Origin: Diplonema papillatum
Lineage: Eukaryota; Euglenozoa; Diplonemea; Diplonemida; Diplonemidae
Length of the DNA stretch: 64,000 nt
Direction: 5' to 3'
Assembly: GCA_030068145.1 (NCBI GenBank)
Contig: JAPJBO010000101.1
Span: 310,001 to 374,000, forward strand
The notes under the pieces: generated by a model
What the model was told of the DNA's origin: nothing
Database searches by the model: none
Seen by the model: the letters and a program-made list of their open reading frames with translations, nothing else
Made by a program: the position numbers and the translations under genes
Part shown: positions 54,770 to 64,000 of the stretch, piece after piece
Position numbering within the stretch: the first letter of the stretch is position 1
Layout: every line of letters begins with the position of its first letter

Positions 54770-56822
54770 GGGCTGGTGCCCATTACAGCACGGTTTTGTT
54801 AGATTTGCCCATTACAGCACGGTTTTCTTAGATTTGCCCATTCGGTGTTTTCGAGTGCCCATTACAGCACGGTTTTCTTAGATTTGCCCATTCGGTGCCT
54901 CAAAAAGTGTCACTTGCAGGGTTCGTCCCCGAAAAAGTGCCGCATGCAGGACTCGAACTCACGACCTTCAGACCTTCCGCTGCATTGTGGCTGTGACACC
55001 CACATTTTGGACGACGGACAATGGGCTGTCACTGGGCATAGCTGTCAGCCGCATTTTGGGCCATCTAACCACAAAGTAGCCACAAACCTTGGCTCGTTTT
55101 GTGGCGGGCACAAAGTAGCCACAAACCGACTGGCGGACACAACTTCAAATGGGGTTTTTGGACGGAGCTGCTACACCTATCCTGGTGCGGCACTCATTGG
55201 CGGTAAACGGTTTACTAAACCTCTGTAGTAGTAGGCAATCTGTGACGATGCCTGTGAAGACTGCACGGTCGCTTATTGCCCCGCGTACTGTTTGTCTCCG
55301 GTGCGCGCTTCACGTCCCGATGTGCAGTTTGACGACGAGCTCGAGGAACCACCAGATGATTCGGCGCACTTCCTTTTCTCCCACTGTCCCCGCGGCCGAG
55401 ATCTCGACTCCCCTGTGTTTTGTTTCACCTGCTCGTCTCCGCGGCTCCGCTTCGGAGCCGCGGACAGAGCCGCGGCGGAGACGAGCTGGGTAACAGTGGG
55501 TTCGTGGGCGGCCACCTGCTTCTCGTTCGCAGGCGGCTGCTGCGGCCTCGGCTTCTTGCGGGCGCTTCCCCCTGCTTGCTCGTCGTCGCGTCGCGCGTCG
55601 CGCTTCCGCTGGGAGCAAGGCGCCGTCCGTCCATGTTGCTTGCACGTTCACCGTTCGGTGGTCCCGCGGCCGACCCGCTTGTCCCGGTAGTAGTAGGAAT
55701 TATGCACAGATTCGTGCATAATTCACTTCGCGCGGGTGACAGACCCGTTCTACAGTTTTGTAGTACAACTTCCACTTCTTCTTACGATTTCTGTCCGATA
55801 GCCTCTTCAGAACCAGCGACCTCGAGACCGCTGCAGAGAGCGGTAAAGTACCACAGCAGCCAGTCCGATTTGAATCATACTAGAAAGCTGCAAAGAAAAG
55901 GTATGGTCGAAGCTGGCAGGGGGCGGTGAAAATGGCGAGAGTTTTTGCTCCGCAGAAAATGCGTGCAACGTCAGCCTGGCGAAGGGGCCGCAACTTGAAA
56001 GGACCCAAAACTTGGACCCAAATGGTGCCAAAACCGGGAACCAAAAGAACCCAAAACTTGAACCTAAAACCTAAGCTGTTTGACCTTGTGCACACGTTCC
56101 TGTGTGTTGTAGGGAGAAAGATTTCAGAGATGAAATTGACAGTTCCAGCTGAGCTGGTAGCTGATTCGGACTCTCATCATTCGGGTGGATGCGGGATGCG
56201 AACGGAATGCGTCGCTGCGCCTGCAGTGTGTCACTACATCGTCGAAAAGTGCGCGGAACACGCGAAGCGTGCGGCCACTACGAAGGTGACATTGGGATGA
56301 TTTGGCCCGGAATTTTGGATGAATGTTGACAACAACTGCCATTTTCTTTCAGTCTTGGCCGGCGACGTGGTCCAGCAGAATTTCAGCCGGAAACGGCGTA
56401 GCAGCTGGCCCAAATGCTGGCCCTAAAACCCGTTAACCTCATCTGAACTTCTGACTGACTGAAGGTGTCCACCTGGCCACAAAGGTAGCCACAAGGTTGT
56501 GGCTACTTTGTGGTCAAATGGGCCACAATGTGGCTGACAGCTATGCCCGGTGACAGCCCATTGTCCATCGTCCAAAATGTGGATGTCACCGTCACAACGC
56601 AGAGAAAGGTCTGAAGGTCGTGAGTTCGAGTCCTGCATGTGACACTTTTTCGGGTTCAAAAAAAGCCAATCCCACGAGTGACACTTTTTGAGGCACCGAA
56701 TGGGCAAATCTAAGAAAACCGTGCTGTAATGGGCACTCGAAAACACCGAATGGGCAAATCTAAGGAAGACCGTGCTGTAATGGGCAAATCTAACAAAACC
56801 GTGCTGTAATGGGCACCAGCCC
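54770..56822. mobile_element. Non-autonomous Mutator-type element
   Basis: Long inverted ends of about 350 bp: 54770-55120 and 56470-56822, both starting GGGCTGGTGCCCATTACAGC when read inward. An exact 10-bp direct repeat, GTCTCTGGTG, flanks it (54760-54769 and 56823-56832). Long ends plus a 9-11-bp target duplication are the hallmark of Mutator elements. No transposase inside. The interior includes a GC-rich palindrome near 55436-55488. The outer 120 bp of each end are tandem copies of GCCCATTACAGCACGGTTTT-type units. It ends 130 bp before the V-ATPase start codon. Confidence 0.9.
56592..56652 (+). other. tRNA-3'-half-like segment in the Mutator end
   Basis: GGTCTGAAGGTCGTGAGTTC followed by GAGTCCTGC resembles the variable loop and T-arm of a tRNA, with a B-box-like GTTCGAGTCC and a T5 run just after. 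The inverted copy is at 54930-54985. No acceptor or D-arm pairing found, so it is tRNA-derived or Pol III-like at most. Confidence 0.4.
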
Positions 56823-56951
56823 GTCTCTGGTGCGCTGGAGCGAGAGACACCAATCGCACCGTCGTTTGCACGCAAGATTCTGACTGATCACATTGAAGAT
56901 TTAGTACATCACATACAAGGCGGGGGGGGGCTGGGGCAAGACTGAATCAAA

Positions 56952-59900
56952 ATGGAGTACTTCCTTGTCCTGCTGCCGTGTGAGAAGCAGAGAGATGGGG
57001 AAACCGACCCGCATGCAGAGTACAAGAAAGCCACGCAAACGATGGGCTTCCGTTTGGCGCAGCCCAAAAAGTTCTCTCTCCCGTCATTCAAAGTAGGCAC
57101 CCTCGACTCGCTCATGGAATGCAGCGACGAACTACAGAAGCTCGATCAGAGCACCGAGCTTTCTGTTCAGAAAATTCTGAGCACGGGTGAGCAGCTGCTT
57201 CTGGAGCAAAATGATAAGTCGATGCTGAAGAAGCTACGTCAGCAGCTTCTGTCTGTGAACGTTCTCGAGAGAGACGGAACCAATACGCAGCCCGTGGAAA
57301 AAAGCAAGGACATCAAGTCTTACCTCGAAAACTGGCAATGGGATGAATTCAAATACACAGACGTGGTAGACGTGTCCATTAAGAAGATAATTGAAGACTT
57401 GCAGCGTCCAGTCATCTCCGCTGAAGAGCTCATCAAGAAAAAGATAAACGAGTACACTGAGCTGAAGGCCAGAGTAGAAGCTGCCGAGCGTAAGGTAGGT
57501 GGAAACATGACAGTGAAGGACATCACTCAAGATGTCTTCGTGTGGAACCAAACCCGGAAGATCGACGATGCAGTGCTTCGAAGAAGGCCTGAGGATTGTG
57601 AGGGATCACAACTCTGTTTGTTGTTTGTGGTCGTCACAAAGCGCGATGAAGAAGTATGGAAAGACTACGCGACGTGGGGAATTTCCGAGGAGCAAATTAA
57701 GGCCAACGAAGCTGTAAAACCGAACCAAACCAACTACAATGCCGACGGCGTTGCGCTTGCTGGCTTCACGTTCAAGAAGGATGGTAAGATAGTTGATCTG
57801 TCGGAGGCCGAAGCTTCAAATGCGGGCGGCGCACAGGCCGGGTACGGCAACTCTCACGACACTGGCTCCCCATCCAACGTCTTGAACGGAGACTCCACAA
57901 CATCGTGGTTCGACTCACAAAAGAAGCCGATCGTCATCGACTTCGGGAAGGCGACGCCCATCGATCAGTACTCATTTACCACCGCAGCAGAAGCGCAGTA
58001 TCGTGACCCGGTCCGTTGGACTCTGGAAGGCTACAAACCACCCAGTGCTGACACAAGCGTCCCGTTCGTAAACATTGAAGTAGAGGGCGTTGGACGAGTC
58101 ACCGTTAAGAAGGGCCAGTCAGAGCACTCTGTCATGATGGAGATGCACAAAAAGCTCCGTCCACCAGCAGGCAAGCGAATTGTGCTTCTGGAGTCCTCTG
58201 GTTTGAGAACAAGCGCTGTTTATGATCAGCTCGAAGAGGGCGATACGTTTACGTACAGGTTTGAGGAAATGGCTGGTGCCGAGTACAGCAAAAAGGAAGA
58301 ATCCGTCGACCTTGGTACTTGGACTACGGTATGCGCCGCTTTCATGTCTGTACACCAGATACTAGGAACCAGCTCAAAGGGTCTGCAATGAGCAGGGTTA
58401 GCTTAACACCTAGCGTAACCAGGCCTCCCACTGAGCCGCTCGTAGTTCAGGTGTGACCACTCCGGGGAGAAGGCAATAGCTGCGTTGAAGAGAAACGACG
58501 GCGAGCCGCGCATACGTATTATTTCGGCCGTCATATTGCAACCGACAAGAAGCAAGGCTAAATCTTTCCGGAGCCATACTCTACCACCCTGTCCACGCAC
58601 GTGAAAACGCTGGAAGCTGAAGGGTTGAAGATGTGGACTTCACAATTTGATGCTGACAATGACGGTCGGGGGAAAAAAAACGCGTACATAAACTGTGGCT
58701 TTTGACTTAAATCAATCACAGTTGCACACAATGTCCGACGATTACGGCACACCCACGACAAGACGCAAGGAAACCGAATCGTTTAAAGTATCAAGTATGG
58801 ACTTTTTAACTTGTTTCTTTTCAAAAAGAAAAGAACGTTCCACAACGGAGTGACACATCACCGGAAACGAGCTGCACCCTCTCACTATTTTCTACTCTTT
58901 CAACCCCCCTCCTTACCCAAGCCTCTACAGTCAACCGAACACTTTAGAATACCGACCTTCTAATCCACAAATAGCGCTAAAAGCCAGTCTTAAAAAGGGT
59001 TAAGTCCCTTGTATGGACACCTGACTTTGAAAAAGTCCCTTGTATGGACAGCAAACTTTCGAAATTCCCTTGTATGGACACCTGACTTTGAAAAAGTCCC
59101 TTGTATGGACACCTGACTTTGGAAAAGTCCCTTGCACGGTGTAGTGAGACCTGCTTGCTGCACGTCGACCTGTGGAATGATCTGATGTTGGGGTTCACCC
59201 ATGTACACATTAGCAAAGCTGCGGTGAAATTGGAGCCTTCACATTCTGAGTGGAAAGGGTATGAAAAGGCATCAAAGAGCGACATCATGCCGTGTCAGAA
59301 CAATCCAGAGAAGAAACCACGTTCCGCTTTATGTGTTCCCGGCAAAGTAAGTTCGGTGTCCTGGGGAGAACCCCTTCCACAGCAGCCTCGAGTCCTTTGT
59401 CCCTGTCAGAAATGAGGCCAAAGTTGCTGCCAGCGTGTATTTCGCTCAGATTTTGAAGGAATCGAGACCATGACTCTGTATCTTCCGTGGTTCCCAAAGC
59501 GTAATGGGAATTGTGCCGAGGTTGGCGTCGATGCCAACAGCACTGAAAAGCACCCCCCCCCTTTCCATGTGCGCGGCGTCAATGCTTATCAGTGGGACCA
59601 CGTGGGCGGTCGCACGGATCGCGGCCCCGAAGGCCAGGAAACAAAATGTAAACCGCCTGCCTTCTTCATCGCGCTTGGTGTACACCCGACTACGCGAGTC
59701 CGGATCTACTGCTCTGATGGCAGCAAAATACGGGTTGCTCTCTGTGAACGCCGGAGCTTCGTCGCTGAAGGTAACAGACCGTTAGCACCCGTTCATAAAA
59801 ACTGTCGGCCGATGGAAAAAGTGCACCCACCACTGGCAACACAGAAGTTGTGTCCGGTGACACAGGGGCAGTCCCAACAGCTTCGTCTTCGTCTTCATCT

Positions 59901-62900
59901 TCGTCTTCGTCTTCGTTGTCTGATGCATTCCCGGAGTCCGTCTCGTTCGTCTCAGACGCCAAAGACCCGGTTTTGCCAACAGAGTTTACGCAATGCAGCT
60001 CACAATAGTGCACAGGGGTATTCGAGTACGTCGTCCACACAAGTTTGCAATGGAGAGCAGGCTTCCAGACACAATAGTGCACCAGGGTATTCGAAAATAC
60101 GTCGTCCATACAAGGGTCTTTTCAAAAGTCAGGTGTCCATACAAGGGACTTTCCAAAAGTCAGGTGACCATACAAGAGACTTTCCAAAAGTCAGGTGTCC
60201 ATACAAGGGACCTTTCAAAAGTAAGTCGTCCATACAAGGGATTTTTCGAAAGTACGGCGTCCATATATTATAAGGGTAGGTTCTCCATACAAGGGTATTT
60301 TTGATTATCTGCCGTCCATATAAGGGACCAAAAAAGTCTGTCCTACAAGGTCCCTTTTGAGAATGTGTGTGTCCATGCAAGGGTATTTATTCAGAATCTT
60401 CTGTCCATACAAGGGTATTTTGCAAAACTCTGCTGTCCATACAAAGGCCCTTTTAGAAACTAGTGAGCCCATACAAAGGTTTATTCCAAAACTTCGGCTC
60501 CGGATAAGGAACTTTGTCCTTTAAAAAAACATGGGTTCTTAAACTCGAAACAGTCTCACTGCATGCAAATCCGTACCGCGAGATTAAATCCTCTTCGCGC
60601 TTTCGCTTTCTTTCTGTCGGTTGTGCTAAGGAGGTTGTACCAACCGCTGCCGCTAAGACCATCACCATTACCACAATCGGAAGTTTGTCAGGCCTTCGAC
60701 TACCCTGAGCAACGCACTGTGCAACAGTTGTAGGGGAGAGAGTCAATGCAAGTTCCAAGCAGAACTCGGATGACGTTGCGTCAACGCTTGCCAATATGAA
60801 GCTAGGACCTTCCGAGGCTTCCTAGCTTGGTCACGAAACATCTCTGACCACTTCTTCATCGAACGAAGCCACCGAACCGAGCCACAGCATGCTGCGTCTG
60901 TTTGCGTTCCTGCCGTCATAGCGCGGACGTCATCCGTGGACTGAAAGCCCAGAAACTTCCTGTTACCTTCGCTGTAGCCTGGTGCAAAAAAAGTGCAAAA
61001 AAAAGTGCAAAAAAATGTATTTGGGCAAAGTCTCTATTTACATTCACGCTTCAGGGCCACACCTGCCCTGAGGACGTTTTCTCTTTTTTTTTTTTTACCA
61101 TACACCCCTGCGTGAGAGGGCCCTGACCGGATCCTCCAGAATCCGGTCAGCCTGACAGTCCGATATTCCTCTGTCCCGAAATCGTTCACCCTCCCAACGC
61201 GGTACGCCGCAACTCCATGGCACGCATGCAGCAAGGGTTTGAATCTTCTTCGGCACAAGTACTAGTTGCCCGGTTGAAGTAGTGCAATCAAGTGGTCGAG
61301 CTTGGTTCGCCTTTTTCATTGTTTTTGCTCGTTAGTACACGGACGTCTTGAGGGCAGAACGTGGCCAGTCAAAACAAGCCAAAGGACGAAGTTCTGGGTG
61401 CAGCCTACGAACCAAATCTTGGATCTTGGATTTTGCCCAAAAAGAGCGTAAATAGGGCCACACGTGCTTCGGGGACTCACACAATTCGTTTATTTCCTCA
61501 GGGAGCACAGATTTTTTCCTGAGCGGGCCACCCTCATCACTACACAATGAGGGTGGCCCGCTCTCGTCGAAATCCTGGTTGGACGGAATTGAGCGAAAAC
61601 TTCCCCGCCACAGTATCAAACTGTGGCTCAATTGACAGGGTGACGGACTTCTGTCCTGAGCTGAGAATTCAAACCCTGCCGGAGACATTTTTTGACTTCC
61701 TTGACCAGTTTCTGCACTTTTCAAACCATCATACCACACACGGTCGAGGGTTGTCCTCAGTTTTTGGATCCCATAACGTCCGTTTGAGGGTTGTCCCCAC
61801 TTTTTGGATCATCACATCATTCGAACCTTGCAGCTTTCAAACCTTGAACCAATCAACACTCTGTGGCAGGTTACTGTTGTCGACAACGAAAAGCAAATAA
61901 ATAGTCCAAAACTACGCATTTCTTCAGGTTCTGTGCACCGTGTCAGTCTATACTGGCTGTCAACGCACCTAAAAGCCAGAAATCGCAGCGTCCTTCCAAA
62001 TTGAACGAGTCACACTGTTCTGTTGCATTGAACAATAGGTCATCGGCTAAACCATCTTGCAGAAGTCGGCGACTATACCAAATACCGCTTCACGTGTACT
62101 CGTGTTCGGGGACACCCGGAGAGAGGACCCATTCCGTGCGGCAACGGTGCAGTGCCGCTAACGTCCGATCTCGTTGCGACACACGGAGATCAGAAACTGA
62201 TGGCCGTTATGGTTTTCTCGGTATGCTTTGGCAGGCTCAATGAAGTCGTCGTAGGCAGGATCCTGTAGCACTGAGTAGAAGGAAAAGCTTTTTTGTAGAC
62301 TATGTGTACGCGTGTAAATCAGATTCATGGTTCTGAAGCAGGACCACAGAGAGCAAGATTGGCCACACAGGATGAACTGGGTGGGAGAGCTCGAGTATCG
62401 TTCATCAGGATGATGGATCTCTTAACAGCAGAATTGTGACTATGGAAGTGAATGGGCTCCGATCCTGCTGGTGCGGTTTTAACTGCTGAGAGCACACCAC
62501 GCACCTAATACAGCAACTTGCCGCGCACTTCAAGCACCTTTGCCGCGAGCGCAAACTTGTGGTTCGAGAATTCGAGCCTGTGGAAGAGACCGGTAAGCGA
62601 TCGAAGACGTCACAAGAAGAACACAAAGAACTGGACAAGAAGCGAAAGGACAAACACGACACGTTGGTAAGAGATGTCAAGATTCAGTTCTCGGAAGCAT
62701 ACACTGCATGGATCCACATGAAAGCAGTGCGAGCCTTTGTCGAGGCTATCCTTCGTTACGGGCTTCCATCCAAATATGTCAGCATACTTTTTGTTTGCGA
62801 CAGCAAATCCGGGAAGTCACAGGACGAGATGAGGTATGTTGTTTGTTATGCAACTACACAAGTACCGATCGCCGAGGGTCGTCACTCGAATACCGTCGTG

Positions 62901-63245
62901 CTCACTTACGCGTTCGGCAAGCGTATGCCGTTGGTGCTGATGTTGTGCAGTTTGTGAAGCCCTATCGTTGGTTCTTCCCCTCTTAGCTTCGCAACCAGCC
63001 AGTTGTCCAAAACTCTTTCATGTTGCCACCTGTTATTCTGTTTGCATTACCCATGGAGGTACCATTTGGAAACGGTTGAAAATAAATGCACCCACACCAG
63101 GTCGAAGTTGCAGCAGCACTACAGCCATCTAAACCCCCGGTTCGACCTGGGTGAAGATGCCAACGAAGCCAACGCACTTCAGGTACCCGTTTTGTTGCTT
63201 GAGTACTTCTGTTCACTTTGCAAGCCAGGAAACCAGTGTTTGTGA
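56952..63245 (+). CDS. V-ATPase subunit C with inserted discoidin-like segment
   Basis: Exons 56952-58328, 62514-62833 and 63101 onward join in phase. The N-terminal part is typical: MEYFLVLLP, FKVGTLDSLM, WDEFKY and LLFVVVTKRDEEVWKDYATW. Exon 2 is typical of the C-terminal part: KLVVREFEPVEE, DKHDTLVRDVKIQFSEAYTA, WIHMKAVRAFVEAILRYGLP. Between them the usual short VPRSS region is replaced by about 215 residues (242-459). This insert contains a discoidin/F5-8C-like block (NVLNGDSTTSWF, then IVIDFGKATPIDQYSF and RDPVRWTLEG) and a possible beta-grasp unit (FVNIEVEGVGRVTVKKG to LEEGDTFTYRF). Subunit C bridges the V1 stator stalks and Vo in proton pumping. The 4.2-kb intron holds a Mutator remnant. 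The 3' end is uncertain: the frame stops at 63245, or a short extra exon follows the possible donor at 63183. Confidence 0.9.
59003..60484 (-). mobile_element. Mutator transposase remnant with minisatellite ends
   Basis: A MULE transposase remnant on the minus strand lies between arrays of a 30-bp unit (GTCCATACAAGGGACTTTTC plus AAAAGTCAGGT). The left array, 59003-59134, is inverted relative to the right array, 60100-60484. The arrays therefore act as long degenerate terminal inverted repeats. The element sits wholly within the V-ATPase intron, opposite in strand to the host gene. Confidence 0.75.
59285..59760 (-). pseudogene. MULE transposase catalytic core, decayed
   Basis: Read on the minus strand: VVPLISIDAAHMERGGVLFS (first catalytic Asp), AVGIDANLGTIPI, then in another frame ESWSRFLQNL and ISDRDKGLEAAV (second Asp) and CREHIKRNV. 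This is the order of the Mutator DDE domain. A frame change near 59500 and a stop after VSSLDCSDTA break it. The fragment MSLFDAFSYPFHSE at 59230-59288 may be its continuation. Confidence 0.8.
60485..62513. other. Remainder of the V-ATPase intron
   Basis: No exon recognised. Contains a GTGCAAAAAAA triplication at 60980-61016, a T13 run near 61088, a GACCGGAT/ATCCGGTC hairpin at 61126-61149, the perfect palindrome at 61521-61563, and a direct repeat GAGGGTTGTCC..A.TTTTTGGATC at 61745 and 61787. Confidence 0.5.
61521..61563. repeat. Perfect 17-bp hairpin
   Basis: GAGCGGGCCACCCTCAT and its exact reverse complement, separated by a 9-base loop. Possibly a miniature palindromic insertion. Confidence 0.9.
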
Positions 63246-63354
63246 AAGTCATTTCATTATACGAGGATTGAGGAATTTGAGCGTCAGAAGTTTCCAATCT
63301 TAGCTCTACCAAGCCACCAAGAGTCCGTGTTCGCCTTTTTGTCAATACAATTAC

Positions 63355-63495
63355 ATTTACATTTTTTATTTTTACCAAACATGCAATGTTGGAGGAAATA
63401 AGAACGCGTCACAGGCCTTCCACGGCGTTTCCTTGCGCCCTGTACCAAGAAACAAACGTCCAGGGCAAAGCGTTCAACGAAAAATACTAGAACGA
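63355..63495 (+). repeat. Interspersed repeat before the edge ORF
   Basis: Matches the EF-hand intron repeat at 28645-28790 over about 140 bp. It ends six bases before the ATG at 63501, so it is probably the 5' end of the element carrying that ORF. Confidence 0.7.
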
Positions 63496-63500
63496 AAAAT

Positions 63501-64000
63501 ATGTCAAGTTGGAAACCTCACAGCAGGAAGGTGAAGTTCACCTACCCACCCCCGCTGCAAGAAGCCTTCGAGCGGGTGACGGGACAGCGCCCCCTGAAGG
63601 GGGTAAAACTGCTGACCGAGGCAGCCGCCGGCTTCGTCGGCGAGCGTTTCTCCTCGGACGAGGCCACCGCGGTGCAACAGCTTCGCACCGTCGTCGCTCG
63701 GGTGTTGGCAGCACCGGATAACGCCGTGGAGGCGCTCGAGGGAGCCCAGCTGCTGCTGGCTTTCTGGCAGTTGCAGCAGAAGGCCCCGGTCCCCGTGGAG
63801 GGAGAGATGGTACGGCTCGGGCTGGTACCCGAGGAGGAGACCGACCTTGACTCTGAGTCGGACAGTGACGAAGAGGACACGCCGGTGGCAGGCGGAGGGG
63901 TTGACGACAATCGTCGGCAGCCGTCGGGGGGTCGTGGAACAGAGCTCCCACCTCCTAACATGCCCCGTTCTGCCCGGAGCCCAACAACCACCTCCACCTC
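63501..64000 (+). CDS. 5' part of a possible mobile-element ORF (runs off window)
   Basis: Open from ATG (MSSWKPHSRKVKFTYPPPLQ) to the window edge, 166 codons. The first 90 residues look folded (GVKLLTEAAAGFVGERFSSD, VQQLRTVVARVLAAPDNAVE). After that the sequence is acidic (DLDSESDSDEEDT), then Gly/Pro/Ser-rich. GC content rises sharply over the neighbouring V-ATPase exon. It looks whole as far as visible. The repeat directly upstream, seen also in another gene's intron, suggests an element ORF1-type protein, but no domain is recognised; a host gene is not excluded. Confidence 0.5.
   Translation, partial: MSSWKPHSRKVKFTYPPPLQEAFERVTGQRPLKGVKLLTEAAAGFVGERFSSDEATAVQQLRTVVARVLAAPDNAVEALEGAQLLLAFWQLQQKAPVPVEGEMVRLGLVPEEETDLDSESDSDEEDTPVAGGGVDDNRRQPSGGRGTELPPPNMPRSARSPTTTST

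Noticed and set aside
55292-55930. Overlapping frames of 110-170 codons inside the Mutator element
   Set aside because: GC-rich palindromic sequence gives open frames on both strands; no transposase or other domain.

Overview
The window is nuclear DNA of an intron-bearing eukaryote, most likely a unicellular alga or other protist; I cannot place it further. The evidence is a set of spliced eukaryotic housekeeping genes: p24 cargo receptor, SNF2 ATPase, the WDR12/YTM1 ribosome-biogenesis factor, a Qc-SNARE, RPB10, and V-ATPase subunit C. Reading frames were joined by hand at phase-compatible splice sites. Almost every intron donor reads GTATGC or GTATGT. All 16 genes I call with any confidence lie on the + strand.

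Layout. 1-2.5 kb: no gene seen. 2.5-23.2 kb: dense gene block with a zinc-finger/cold-shock-like protein, p24, an inositol-polyphosphate 5-phosphatase with lipid-anchor signals at both ends, an FHA/HMG-like nuclear protein, an ATRX-like SNF2 ATPase, WDR12/YTM1 and a large polyproline/coiled-coil protein. 23.9-30.6 kb: an unknown gene whose intron holds a 1.4-kb inverted-repeat transposon, two small hypothetical ORFs, and a six-EF-hand-region calcyphosin-like protein. 30.9-33.4 kb: remnant of a PIF1/Helitron-type helicase embedded in a 24-bp minisatellite that flips orientation twice. 33.6-40.6 kb: a Qc-SNARE gene whose large intron holds a 2.8-kb transposon. 41-50 kb: a small acylation-signal protein, a coiled-coil/histidine-phosphatase fusion, RPB10 and an ABHD13/BEM46-like hydrolase. 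50.5-53.1 kb: a broken retroelement-like cluster with a ubiquitin-specific-protease-like domain, zinc fingers and RNase H. 54.8-56.8 kb: a 2.05-kb Mutator-type element with a 10-bp target duplication. 57-63.2 kb: V-ATPase subunit C, carrying an unusual inserted discoidin-like segment, with a Mutator transposase remnant in its 4.2-kb intron. 63.5 kb to the edge: the 5' end of a possible mobile-element ORF.

The genes serve ordinary cell functions (secretory traffic, ribosome assembly, transcription, chromatin, calcium and phosphoinositide signalling, vacuolar acidification) and show no operon-like logic beyond shared strand. Two themes stand out. First, transposons sit inside host introns or promoters while exons stay open, and three of them have ends built from short tandem repeats in inverted orientation. 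Second, several genes have unusual domain combinations, above all V-ATPase subunit C.
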